Program-made: the position numbers and the translations under genes | Origin: Terfezia claveryi | Taxonomy: Eukaryota; Ascomycota; Pezizomycetes; Pezizales; Pezizaceae | Direction: 5' to 3' | DNA: 64,000 bases | NCBI GenBank assembly: GCA_015179025.1 | Contig: WHUX01000201.1 | Coordinates: 30,414-94,413 of the forward strand | Shown here: piece by piece, positions 47,579 through 57,198 of the stretch | How the letters are laid out: the number at the start of each line of letters is the position of its first letter | Position numbering within the stretch: position 1 is the first letter of the stretch | The notes under the pieces: model-generated | Seen by the model: the letters and a program-made list of their open reading frames with translations, nothing else | Told to the model about the DNA's origin: nothing | Database searches by the model: none

Positions 47579-47580
47579 AC

Positions 47581-48091
47581 TATTAAAGTTGATAAAATAG
47601 GTAGCGGGACAGTGTAAGAAGTAGCGTGGTAACCAGCAGAGATTATAGAGGGATAGTGAGGATCACAGTTGAAGCGAGTACAATATATGGATGAGTGCGA
47701 GTGCAGTGTGAGTTGCTTAATTGACTATCTAGAGAAGTGGGTAAACACTAGCCTTAAATACATGAATATAGAGTATAAATGAAACATATCGTAACCTAAC
47801 TTAAAAAGGAAGTAACGAAGAGATATCCATAAGTAGAAAGATTATATGCATGTAATATTCAGGTAAGACAGTGTGGGAAATAACGAGCATAGATATATAA
47901 GTATATAAGTATGACAGTACAGGGTAAGCTGCATGTAAGACATGATATAGATACTCATAATGGAACTAGATAGAAATAAGTAGAAGAAGATATCGTAATA
48001 GAGAATAAAATATATGACGATATAGTAGTAAATATATACCGTAACAGGAAAGAATAATGACATAAGAGGGCACAGAATGTATGCCGCAACA
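47581..48091 (-). repeat. E9 5' LTR
   Basis: 511 bp. Minus strand TGTTGCGGCATACATTC to ACTTTAATA. Followed on the plus strand by TTTCT. Confidence 0.94.
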
Positions 48092-48096
48092 TTTCT

Positions 48097-49011
48097 GACC
48101 ACAAAAACCTGAAATACTTTACAACTACCAAGTTACTAAATTGCCAGTAGGCTAGATAGTCAGAATTCCTATTCTGGTTCAACTTCAAAATCAAGTACTA
48201 GCTAGGAAAGGCTAGTAGGAAACCAGAAGTACTGACCAGAAGATCAGGAGATATCCCTAAGGGGAGGGATGAAAGGCTAAAATACTAGAATCAGGTGGTA
48301 CTGAAGCTGGAAAATCTTAACCTAGCCACCAACGTTTTGGCTAAGGCAGAAGCTGAAGCTGACATTATGGATATCAAGGCTAGGATTGTATATGTGGAGA
48401 CTAATGCAGATACCTGAAGTGATCTCTAACAACAGGTAAAAAGGGCATATGTAGATGACCCACTGGCCAAAGACATTTTCACTATAGTGGACTCTGGCCA
48501 GCGCTGCTAGCCTAAGATTTCCCTGGCTGAGTATACCATCCAGAAGAGTATCCTCTACTACCTCAAACAGCTCTATGTACCAGAAGGAAAACTGCACTTG
48601 TAATTGATCAAGGAATACCATGATAGCTAATTGTATGTCACCTTTGAGTAGCTAAAACATTGGAGCTACTAGCTAGAGAATACACATAGATTGACTAGTA
48701 GAGGGACGTAGAATAGTATGTACAGAATTGCCAAGTTTGCAAACGTTCTAAGCCTGTCTGCCACGCCCCATATGGGACCCTAAAACCTCTGGATATTTCA
48801 GATCAACCCTGGCTGCACCTGACCATAGACTTCATAATAGGATTGCCGGAAGATATAGGGTTTAATACCATCCTGATGGTGGTAGACTGGTTGATGAAGA
48901 TAAAGTATGTTATACCTTGCTGGGATACCTGCTCTACTCCAGAGTTAGCTAACCTCTACCTCAATAATATATTCCAGTACTATGGTCTCCCTGAATCAAT
49001 CGTATCTGACC
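48097..49011 (+). pseudogene. E8 pol: RNase H end and integrase, first part
   Basis: Continues the E8 frame after E9: CTGACCACAAAAACCTG (DHKNLKYF), the RNase H-integrase linker with Ala/Glu/Asp codons (48345-48410), the integrase zinc finger (about 48620-48770, CQVCKRSKPVCH) and core start MVVDWLMKIKYVIPCWDTCS (48880-48940). Stops are frequent. It ends at SIVSD, where E10 inserted after GACC. Confidence 0.85.
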
Positions 49012-49504
49012 ATCAGCAAAAAAAATATTCGCGTCATGTGTCTTCCTGTGCGTCCGACGCACAGGACGCATGGGACAGGAACTTACAATCAGGACGCCAA
49101 ACGCTTGGTGCGCCAGCGTCGGGACGCAACACTCGTGCGCACCAGCGTCGGGATGCAACACTCGTGCGCACCAGCGCCCAGGACGCAACACAAGTGTGCT
49201 CCCACGCCTGGGACGCAACAGAAGCATGCTACCACTTCTTGGACGCAACATGAGACGGGCTGCTCGTCCCCAACGCTATAGGTTCCACGTCTGGCGTTGC
49301 TGAACCAGGGCCCCAAATCGCTCTCTTCTACAATGCACACCCGCTCACCGCTTGCATCTACGACGCTCTAACATCAGCCAGCTACGTACCACTAATGCAG
49401 CCATTGAATATGCATAGAGCAGAAATATCCATTGTATTCGCTAAAATTATATACACAGAGGTATTGAGCAATAGATATATATATAGAACATGCAATCGCT
49501 GCTT

Positions 49505-49675
49505 CAATCGCTTTAACACTCGCTCTAATACTCGCTCCAATACTCGCTCTAATACTCGCTCTAATACTCGCTCTAATACTCGATCCAATACTCGCTCTAA
49601 TACTCGCTCTAATACTCGCTCTAATACTCGCCGTAATACTCGCTCCAATAGTCACTCTAATGCTAGCCGTAATGT
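49505..49675 (+). repeat. 12-bp tandem repeat, left arm of E10
   Basis: About 13-14 units of CTCGCTCTAATA with few variants (CTCGCTCCAATA and others). The inverted copy, about 9-10 units, lies at about 50838-50950. Confidence 0.9.
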
Positions 49676-49977
49676 GCTGGGATAGACAGCGAAGGGAAAA
49701 TGCGCGGGGAAGGGAGGTATATATACAGGAAAACGATAGTTGCCAAGGCCGACTGCTATGGCCGACAATTTAGACTTTCCGAGGACAATGAGATAAGCGA
49801 TAACAAGAGAAGTGGCATGACAGTGATCAATGGCGCTCAGCCCCCTTTCGCACGCGGGTGCCGTACTATTCAATGCCTGGCCTGGAAATAGTCATATTGG
49901 GCAATCGTAGTCGTGGTATTGCGATATGTGCGGAGTTCACGCTTTGTGATATGTTTCGTAGGAATTCATGCATTCGT

Positions 49978-50530
49978 GGGCTTATATATATATATGCGCG
50001 AGAAACTCGTGCTTTTGGAGACTTATATATATATATGCGAGAAACTCATGCTTTTGGAGACATATAAGCCCGCGAATGCATGGATTTCTCGCATATATGT
50101 ATATATATGTCTCCAAAAGCACGAGTTTCTCGCACATATATATATAACTCTCCAAAAGCACGAGTTTCTCGCATATATATATATATATGCCCGCGAATGC
50201 ATCGATTTCTCGCATATATATATATATATATGTCTCCAAAAGCACGAGTTTCTCGCATATATATATATATGTCCCCAAGAGCATGAGTTTCTCGCACATA
50301 TATATATATAAGTCTCCAAAAGCACGAGTTTCTCGCATATATATATATATATGCCCGCGAATGCATGGATTTCTCGCATATATATATATATATATGTCTC
50401 CAAAAGCACGAGTTTCTCGCATATATATATATATATGCCCGCGAATGCATGGATTTCTCGCATATATATATATATATGTCCCCAAAAGCACGAGTTTCTC
50501 GCACATATATATATATATGCCCGCGAATGC
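49978..50530. repeat. AT-dinucleotide/30-bp alternating repeat core of E10
   Basis: Alternating modules GTCTCCAAAAGCACGAGTTTCTCGCA or CCCGCGAATGCATGGATTTCTCGC-type, separated by (AT)n runs of 8-20 bp. Orientation flips at about 50065, so modules left of it are inverted relative to those right of it. Strong cruciform or hairpin potential. Confidence 0.85.
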
Positions 50531-50837
50531 ATGAATTCCTACGAAACATATCACAAAGCGTGAACTCCGCACATATCTCCATACAACGACTACGATTTCC
50601 CAATATGACTATTTCCAGGCCAGGCATTGAATAGTACGGCACCCGCGGGCGAAAGGGGGCTGAGCGCCATTGATCACTGTCATGCCACTTCTCTTGTTAT
50701 CCCTTATCTCATTATCTTCGGAAAGTCTAAATTGTCGGCCTTACCAGTCGGCCTTGGCAACTATGGTTTTCCTGTTTATATACCTCCCTTCCCCACGCAT
50801 TTTCCCTTCGCTGTCTATCCCAGCACATTACGGCTAG

Positions 50838-50950
50838 TATTAGAGTGACTATTGGAGCGAGTATTACGGCGAGTATTAGAGCGAGTATTAGAGCGAGTAT
50901 TAGAGCGAGTATTAGAGCGAGTATTGGAGCGAGTGTTAGAGCGAGTGGAG
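50838..50950 (-). repeat. 12-bp tandem repeat, right arm of E10
   Basis: Units GAGCGAGTATTA, the inverted form of the left-arm array, but with fewer units. Confidence 0.9.
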
Positions 50951-51427
50951 CAGCGATTGCATGCTCTATATATATATCTATTAATCAATACTTCTGTGTA
51001 TATAATTATTAGCGAATACAATGGATATTTCCGCTGCGTGCATATTCAATGGCTGCAATAGTGGCTACGTACCTGGCCGATGTTAGAGCGTCGTAGATGC
51101 AAGCTGGTAGCGGGTGTGCATTGTAGAAGAGAGTGATTTGGGGCCCTGGTTCAGCAACGCCAGACGTGGAACCTATAGCGTTAACAACCTCAATTGAGTT
51201 GAGGACGCGATGGCAATGAGCTCTGACATCCAGACGTTGAGCTTATGTCAACCACCGTCCGGACGGCTTTTGGGGCCCCAATGGCGTCAGGACGCAGCGC
51301 GGGGCCCTAGTTGCGTCCGGATTGTAATGCAATACCCCGGGGCATCTGGACGCACAGGACGCACAGGACGCAAAATCGCGTCTGGACGCTTGGTGGTGCG
51401 TCCTGATGCATATTTCTTTTTGCTGAT

Positions 51428-52430
51428 GACCGTAGCCCTCAATTTACTTCAGAATTCTAGCAAGCCTTCTGCGAACTTCTGGGGATCAAAGTTCGTCTAT
51501 CAACAGCTTACCACCCCCAGATAGATGGCCAATTAGAGAGAATAAATTCTACTATGGAGTAATATTTGAGGGCTTTCGTCAATTACTAGCAGGACAACTA
51601 GGTTTCATTGCTAGTGACCTGCGAATTTGCCTCCAACAACCAGTTCTTAGAGTCCTCAAAAACTTCTCCCTTCCTGGCCAATTATGGTTAGTACCTCCAA
51701 TTCATAGATATCTTAGCACTCCAATAGAAAGCCCATCCTCTGACTAAAGAATTTATAGCTGGAATTGTTGAACTCCACTATACCTTGAAGACTAAGCTAG
51801 GATATACCTAGGCCAGGCAAGCAGAATATGGTAATGGATCATAGTTACTAGCCCTAAGATACCAGCCTGAAGACAATATGTGGCTTTCTAGCAGACACTT
51901 CTGGACAGAACGGCCCTTCCGTAAGCTGGATCATAAGTTTCTAGGCCCCTATGAGGTGTTAGTAGCTGTAGGCACTCATACTTACTGTCTAAGGTTTCCT
52001 AGGGATATTAAGAGCTATCCAGTCATTCATGTCTTATAGATTGAGCCAGCTGCTAATAATCTCCTTCTATAGCAAAAGCACCCCCCACCTTCTCCCATAG
52101 TGATTACAGGTAAAGAGGAGAGGGAGGTTAAGGAAGTACTGGACTCCAGGAAGTGCTATAGGTGAGTTCAGTACAAAGTCATATAGTTAGGGGATGAGAA
52201 GGCTACCTGGTAACCTGTAGAGAACTTAGAGAATACATAGGATTTGGTCACCCTATTTCACTAATAATACTCTAGGAAGCCTCATCTAGTCGACTAAGGT
52301 CATAACTTTGTATTCTTGTTGTTGTTCTTATTCTTGTTGTTGTTTTTCTGTATTGTTGTTTCCTATTATGATTTGCTGGTTGTTGTACCTAGGCCTCCAT
52401 TACTGGAGCTCCAACCTAAAGAGGGAATAG
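51428..52430 (+). pseudogene. E8 pol: integrase end, GPY/F, chromodomain
   Basis: Resumes after E10 with GACCGTAGCCCTCAATTT (SDRSPQF of relatives). Continues through the integrase C-terminus (about 51440-51700), GPY/F LGPYEVLVAVGTHTY (about 51940-52000), chromodomain remnant (about 52120-52260) and a purine tract before the LTR. Many stops. Confidence 0.85.
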
Positions 52431-52957
52431 TATTACAACTATGTTTTTTGTCTTGATTTAATACTCGAATAGGCTTGTTCGAGTGTCGTGCTATTTTGAT
52501 ACTCGAACAGGCTTGGTCGGGTATTGTGGATAGGTGATTGTTATCTTAGCTTCCGAAATAGAAATCTTGGGAAGCTTATTCCTTCTATAGCTTTGGCTTG
52601 GAATTATGTATATATATCTTCGTTTCTCTGCCATTTTGTTAGATTTCCCTCCAACATCTTGTATACCTAATACAGGACCTTGCTTTTCTCCATGAAGGTG
52701 TACCCTTCTTATATACCCCTTACCCTTATCTTGCCTTACCTCCCCATATCTTACCTCTCAAAACAACTTCGCAGTAGAGCTGCCTTCCTCTAACCCATGT
52801 GGTATCCACTTCCATGTGTCTCCTACTTTTTGCTCCTTACCCTTACTCTATCCCAGCCTCCCACTATCATACACATAGTATTCCTATGTGTACAATCTCT
52901 TTATCTACTGACTAGGTTTACCTCTTGGTCGCCTCATTCCCTAGAGCCCTTGTTATA
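52431..52957 (+). repeat. E8 3' LTR (family 1, subtype III)
   Basis: 527 bp from TATTACAACT (decayed TGTCACAACT) to TTGTTATA. Two ACTCGAA...TTCGAGT inverted repeats in U3 (about 52462-52525), TATATATA near 52610, and the start-site hairpin is partly lost. Nearly the same length as the E2 LTR. Confidence 0.87.
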
Positions 52958-53715
52958 ATACTATGACTATAACCCCTTATATAAGAGCAGCTATTAATAA
53001 AATACTTAATTATCTTGAAAAAAGCATAATTCGATACCAGATCATTAACTTCTCCTTCTAAGAGTTCAAATAGCTTCAAAATAATAAGAAGGTTAAGCCT
53101 CATTTAACCAAGTAGATCTATAGCCTTTATATACTAGATCCAGCCTATATTAAGTATAAAAAGGTATAATTTGCAACTAGTAAAGCTCTTGAGGCTGATA
53201 AGGCTACAAATTGAGAAGCATGTAGGTTACCTAAAGAAAAGAAGACTAAAGTAGTCTAAAAGATACCTGTAGGTTTCAAAACTATTAGAAGGAGTACTTA
53301 AAGTACTAGAAGGTATAGTCATAGGAATATAGCTTAATTTAGAGTTATAAAGTACTTAAAGTTTGATACTGAGAAGGCTAATTTATAGAGATTAGTAAGT
53401 GCAATATCATTTATAGCACTTTGTAATAGGTATATCTCTATTACTATGAATTTGTATGACTTAAAACTAATTGAACTTATAGAACAAATATATGAAAAGT
53501 TTGTGGCTACTAGTAGAGGCTCTAGTGGGCTATATGGGAGAGGTAGTCGAGATGATTATAAAAGGGGGAAATAGTTGTAGAAGAGAATATTTACTAACTA
53601 TAGTGGACTCAAGGTAAATTTTGGTGTATTAGAAGTATAATATTTGTTTTTTTTGAGTTATTTTAGCCTATATGCATTGTTTTTATTACCAAAATATTAC
53701 TAGAGTTAGTGGATA
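52958..53715. other. Decayed, AT-rich segment with coding-like remnants
   Basis: Plus-strand translation in one frame is broken by many TAG codons but keeps stretches such as LYDLKLIELIEQIYEKF (about 53450-53500), followed by Gly/Arg/Ser-rich sequence. This suggests an old gene or transposon whose Gln/Trp codons turned into stops. I do not recognise the family. Confidence 0.4.
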
Positions 53716-54161
53716 TATTAAGTGATTTCTGCATTAGGTGCAGGGAGCATGCCGATCGCCACGTGATTGCCGATCGTTACTAAGTAGGTCATACTAAGTA
53801 CAAACCTGGCAGGTGCATTAGTTTCTCTGGTTGCCGTAGTTACTGTCAATTTTACAAGAGTGCAAAACCTCTCTAATTCGGTTGCGCGTCTTTTCCGCGT
53901 CTTTTCCGTTCCAAAAAACACAGCGCTCAGATTTAAAAACAAAAACAAATTCTAGAACAAAAAAACAACAGTGGCCAAATAAAAAAAAACAGAAAAAGAC
54001 AGCAGCACTCAAAAATCTTTTTGGAAGAAAAAAAAAAAAATAAAAAAGCGATCAAAGTTTAAAATAAATTATAAAAATAAAAAGCCGCACGCAAAGAATT
54101 CCAATGCAACTTTCCATTCTACTTGGCCGCTAGTTCGGGCTTCCCTATCATTCTAAACCCC
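53716..54161. other. 3' flank of the HNH gene
   Basis: Non-repetitive sequence with A-rich runs (about 53930-54080), probably the 3' untranslated region and terminator zone of the minus-strand gene. No reading frame of note. Confidence 0.5.
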
Positions 54162-55970
54162 TCAACCAGCTGCTGAACTCAACAACCCAGCCACTAAGGC
54201 CCTCATGCAATCGTCGAACCTCTGATCCCCGGGTGTCTGGATATCCTCACATGCACCATACCCCTCACCGCTGCTCTCAATATCGCTATCGTTTGCCAGC
54301 TCTCCAAACTCAAGTGCATCCGGCCCATATTTTGGATCAGAGGAGTCGTATTCCTTATTCGGAAGATCTGGAAACAATGTGCTCAGTGCTTGTATAGCTC
54401 TATCGACCCTCAATTCCGTCTCCGGATTCTGGTCGAGGTCAGCAAATATTAATGGCAGTTCATCTTTTCCGGAGACAACCTCCTGCGTCGAACAACCAAG
54501 TATGGTTTCGCTATATTTTCTCTTCCCGAGTACCGTTTTCTCGTGCTTCATCTTCCCATCGGTGACCGTAGCGTGAAGAGGTGGTGGCGGAGTCGAAGTC
54601 GGCCCACGCAGAGTCCTAGTTGATGTAGGTACGTCAAAGATGCTACTTGCTGTTGACCCTGAGGAGGTTGATGAACCCGATACCGATCGTGACTGTCCTT
54701 GTCCTCGTACTTGGCCATGATCGGAATAAATGCTTGGAGGGTCATCTCGGACTGGAGTTACTGGTGGTTGAGAAGTGTGCGGCGTTGGATAACTTGGCGC
54801 AGGAGTTTCCACCTGTGCCTGATTTAGATGTTGCCTCTTTCTTGAAGCTGGCTGCTTGAGCTTCCTGGCCGGCGCAATATGTGGGTCATCCAACAACCCT
54901 GCTGCCCCGATTGCCCTCCACAATAAACCATGGAGCTGGAGCAACCCCTTTGCTGGCAATGGATAGAGCTCAGCATCAGTCGTCTCAACGGTGAATATAT
55001 CCCCGCTCTTCAATGCTCTGCTGTGCCTGCTCAGGCCCACATCCGCTCTATCCTCATGGTGATCATGCGGAAGGAACGTACGCAATAATTCTAACTGTCG
55101 CTCCCAATAATGCCACACAAACACTATCTTCATCTCACCCCTGCCCGTGCCATACCCGTCATCCGCTGGGTGGTCATATCTGTATTCTCCGATAGGATCA
55201 AATGTCAAAAACCCGCGATCAAAATGTCCATGCACCGCCTCCTCCAAACAAAGCCCATTCGCACTGGTATTGATTACTCCCGATGAGAAGCATTCCCACA
55301 ACTCATCTCTCAGTTCTTGGCCCAGGAATAGCACTAGGAACATCCAAAACGAGCTCTGCGTGGAAGTAGGCGCAGAGCTGGCCTTTGCAATACTGTGGGG
55401 AATGATATGCGCGCCGACAAGGTGGAGGGACGAGCCTGTAACGTGGCAGTGAGGTCCAAGGGATGTGGGGAACCGGGCTTTGATTTGGTCCGCAAAAAAG
55501 GTGGGACGACTAGACGAGCTGAAATGATACGTTAGAGTAGTGAAGTTGTTGGGGATTAGTGATGATGGGGGCACATTGAAGGCCGTGCAAATTGCAATGA
55601 GTTCAGGATAAGAATCCAGGTTAAGTGTGGGAACTGGAGGCGATTGCTGAGCTAGATAGTCCAGGGAAGCGGGAGAATCAATGTCCGTAGACCCACCGGG
55701 TGTATTGTTACCAGTACTTGGGCGGCCACCACGGTTTCGGAATGCTATCAGTCCACGCCGACACATGGAGGCAAGGAAATCTAACTCTGCAGGCTCATGA
55801 AAGTGAAGGAGTGAAGTAAGAAAGTCGGGATTGCATGCGTAAATTGCTGTGGCACGTAGGACGTTTCGCTGGGCATGGGGGATGGTGGCCTTTGAGATAT
55901 GCGCGAGAGCGGCAGAGAGGTCGGTGTTGGTTGGGGTCTCCGCGGGAGGGGGCACTGGGAGCGCGAACAT
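54162..55970 (-). CDS. HNH-nuclease-domain protein, fungal type
   Basis: Uninterrupted 602-codon frame, the only intact long gene in the window. Start chosen at the first ATG (MFALPVPPPAETP). The HNH core lies at about residues 175-255: CHVTGSSL, then GAHIIPHS (HH/HNH first His), NTSANGLCLEEAVHGHFDRG (Asn and last His) and FLTFDPIGEYRY. This matches the HNH_2-type (PF13391-like) domain common in filamentous fungi, where the biological role is mostly unknown. Metal-dependent DNA cutting is a family-level inference. The N-terminus is helical. The C-terminal 200 residues are Ser/Thr/Pro-rich, then acidic (YDSSDPKYGPDALEFGELANDSD), possibly disordered. Unlike all neighbours it shows no C-to-T decay, and its base composition is more GC-rich. 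No introns needed. Confidence is high for a gene, moderate for nuclease activity. Confidence 0.9.
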   Translation of the reverse strand: MFALPVPPPAETPTNTDLSAALAHISKATIPHAQRNVLRATAIYACNPDFLTSLLHFHEPAELDFLASMCRRGLIAFRNRGGRPSTGNNTPGGSTDIDSPASLDYLAQQSPPVPTLNLDSYPELIAICTAFNVPPSSLIPNNFTTLTYHFSSSSRPTFFADQIKARFPTSLGPHCHVTGSSLHLVGAHIIPHSIAKASSAPTSTQSSFWMFLVLFLGQELRDELWECFSSGVINTSANGLCLEEAVHGHFDRGFLTFDPIGEYRYDHPADDGYGTGRGEMKIVFVWHYWERQLELLRTFLPHDHHEDRADVGLSRHSRALKSGDIFTVETTDAELYPLPAKGLLQLHGLLWRAIGAAGLLDDPHIAPARKLKQPASRKRQHLNQAQVETPAPSYPTPHTSQPPVTPVRDDPPSIYSDHGQVRGQGQSRSVSGSSTSSGSTASSIFDVPTSTRTLRGPTSTPPPPLHATVTDGKMKHEKTVLGKRKYSETILGCSTQEVVSGKDELPLIFADLDQNPETELRVDRAIQALSTLFPDLPNKEYDSSDPKYGPDALEFGELANDSDIESSGEGYGACEDIQTPGDQRFDDCMRALVAGLLSSAAG

Positions 55971-56148
55971 AATGGGATAATTATGAAGGAGGTGGTGTTG
56001 AGAAGTGTAAAGGTAGGTTGACTTCGGTTTGTGTCAGTACTCAAGAAAAAAGAGAGGTACACACCATTCAACTCACGTTGTGAGGATATCTGAATGTGTG
56101 TATTCTATGGATGATGATGATGATTGCTGAAGGGCAAAACGAGAGTCC

Positions 56149-56155
56149 TTATATA
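56149..56155 (-). promoter_or_regulatory. TATA box of the HNH gene
   Basis: TATATAA on the minus strand about 180 bp upstream of the ATG, in a normal position for a fungal promoter. A CAT/ATC-rich stretch (56108-56125) follows in the presumed leader. Confidence 0.5.
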
Positions 56156-56159
56156 GAAA

Positions 56160-57198
56160 CATGAACGACGGCCCAAGCTCGCTAAGCTTTCCGCTTAAGC
56201 TAACCAAAGTTTTAGTTCAGTCCTAAGCGGTTGTATTCTCTTAGATAACTGAACAACCTTCTCGCGTGAATCCAGCCTTCATAGCGCGCACGATTCTTCG
56301 AGCTCATCTTTGTCGAGACTTTGTAGAGCTCTCTTTATCATGTTTCCAGACATTTATAGAGATCTCTGTCGTCCTGGATCCCGCCAACCCCATCATAGAC
56401 TTGCAGTCGTCGTTAGGCGGACCTCCTTGGCCTGTTAAGGGTGACGGTGTGAGAAGGAGGAGCCAGGCCTCCATGGGATTCTCTGTTCAAGAGGACTCAT
56501 ATCAAGAAGCTACAGTCATAAGAGTGAGGAAAGGAAAACGTATCCCATCTTGCAGAAGAACGTGCAGCGCTGACTCGGAGTGACTCCTGCTACTAGAGTG
56601 CTGTCCCCTGGTGAGTCCTAGTCCGAGCAAGGTGAGGGGCAGCCAGAGGAGAGCCCGTATGGAGGCAGACCCCAAAGACAGCAGTATATACCTCGTTCTA
56701 GCTCGTTCTAGTTCTTCTCTCCTACCCCACCCCGTCGTGTTGGTTTTTTGAGAGTTGTTTGCCCACTCAAGAACGCATACAGGCTGTCGTAGGTGGAATC
56801 CCGGCAGTGTCGGCGTCTTACGGCCAGAAGCATCTCCTCATAGTCCCCCCTACGGGGCTGCATAGGAGTACTGAGTATTTAAAAAAAAAAAAAAAAACGG
56901 CCAGAAGCATCAATCATTAACCCAGAAGAAGACGAGAGGACGAGGAGGACGAAGAACAAGAGAAAGATCAAGAACCTCCGGAAGCGAGTTCACAGCAGAA
57001 AAAACTGACAGGCAATCAGCCATATTTGCAAGATAGGCATCAGCAAGCAAGCACAAGCAATCAACAGCGAGCAAGCAATCAACCACAAGCAAGCAATCGG
57101 GCAAGCAATCACGCACCGGCAAGCAATCGAGCTTCAATCACGAGCAAGAATTCTTCTACAAGCAAGCAACCAACTCAACGAACGGCAATCAGGTCAGA
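56160..57198. other. Intergenic region with an unrecognised 105-codon frame and a Gln/Ala/Ser-codon repeat
   Basis: A plus-strand frame 56266-56583 (MNPAFIARTILRAHLC...) has no recognised domain and may be chance. A run of A bases (56881-56897) follows. 57035-57175 is built of GCAAGCAATC-like 8-12 bp repeats, which could be a 5' leader of the downstream frame. No mobile element ends recognised. Confidence 0.35.

Larger units (their letters stand above)
42687..48091 (-). mobile_element. E9: complete Ty1/copia retrotransposon inserted in E8
   Basis: 5405 bp with LTRs of 512 and 511 bp. TTTCT on both sides (42682-42686 and 48092-48096) is the target duplication, and joining the flanks restores GTCCTTTCTGACCA of the E8 RNase H. 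Domain order protease, integrase, RT, RNase H identifies Pseudoviridae-type copia. Decayed but complete. Confidence 0.96.
49012..51427. mobile_element. E10: foldback (giant palindrome) DNA element in E8 integrase
   Basis: 2416 bp. Termini ATCAGCAAAAAAAATAT and ATATTTCTTTTTGCTGAT are inverted repeats. GACC flanks both sides (49008-49011 and 51428-51431); joined, they restore the integrase codons for SDR. Inside each end lies an array of GGACGC/GCGTCC hexamers (49035-49255 and 51200-51410). Then come long inverted arms (about 49270-50060 and 50070-51182) with 12-bp tandem repeats and an AT-rich core. There is no transposase gene, so it is non-autonomous. Open frames inside are only low-complexity translations of the repeats. 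Confidence 0.9.
40247..52957 (+). mobile_element. E8: family-1 (subtype III) chromovirus lacking its 5' end, split by E9 and E10
   Basis: Plus-strand gag remnant, pol and 3' LTR, interrupted by the copia element E9 in RNase H and by foldback element E10 in the integrase. The 5' LTR and gag start are missing; the break coincides with the outer end of E5. LTR and coding parts are most like E2. Confidence 0.88.

Noticed and set aside
49505..49675. Regular 12-bp repeats resembling a CRISPR array
   Set aside because: Units are directly tandem without spacers, lie in the arm of a palindromic element with an inverted copy at 50838-50950, and the genome is fungal.
49913..50642. Long frames on both strands rich in Ile-Tyr and ARNSCFW-like words
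   Set aside because: They are translations of (AT)n and the 30-bp modules of E10, present in several frames on both strands; no start context or composition of a real protein.
54379..55452. Plus-strand frames inside the HNH gene
   Set aside because: Short antisense frames; the minus strand has a continuous 602-codon frame with a recognisable domain.
54162..55970. HNH gene as a homing endonuclease or part of a mobile element
   Set aside because: No intron, intein or terminal repeats around it; domain layout is the fungal HNH_2 type in a free-standing gene.
56266..56583. 105-codon plus-strand frame as a gene
   Set aside because: No recognisable domain, no repeats or homologous copy in the window; kept only as a note in the intergenic entry.
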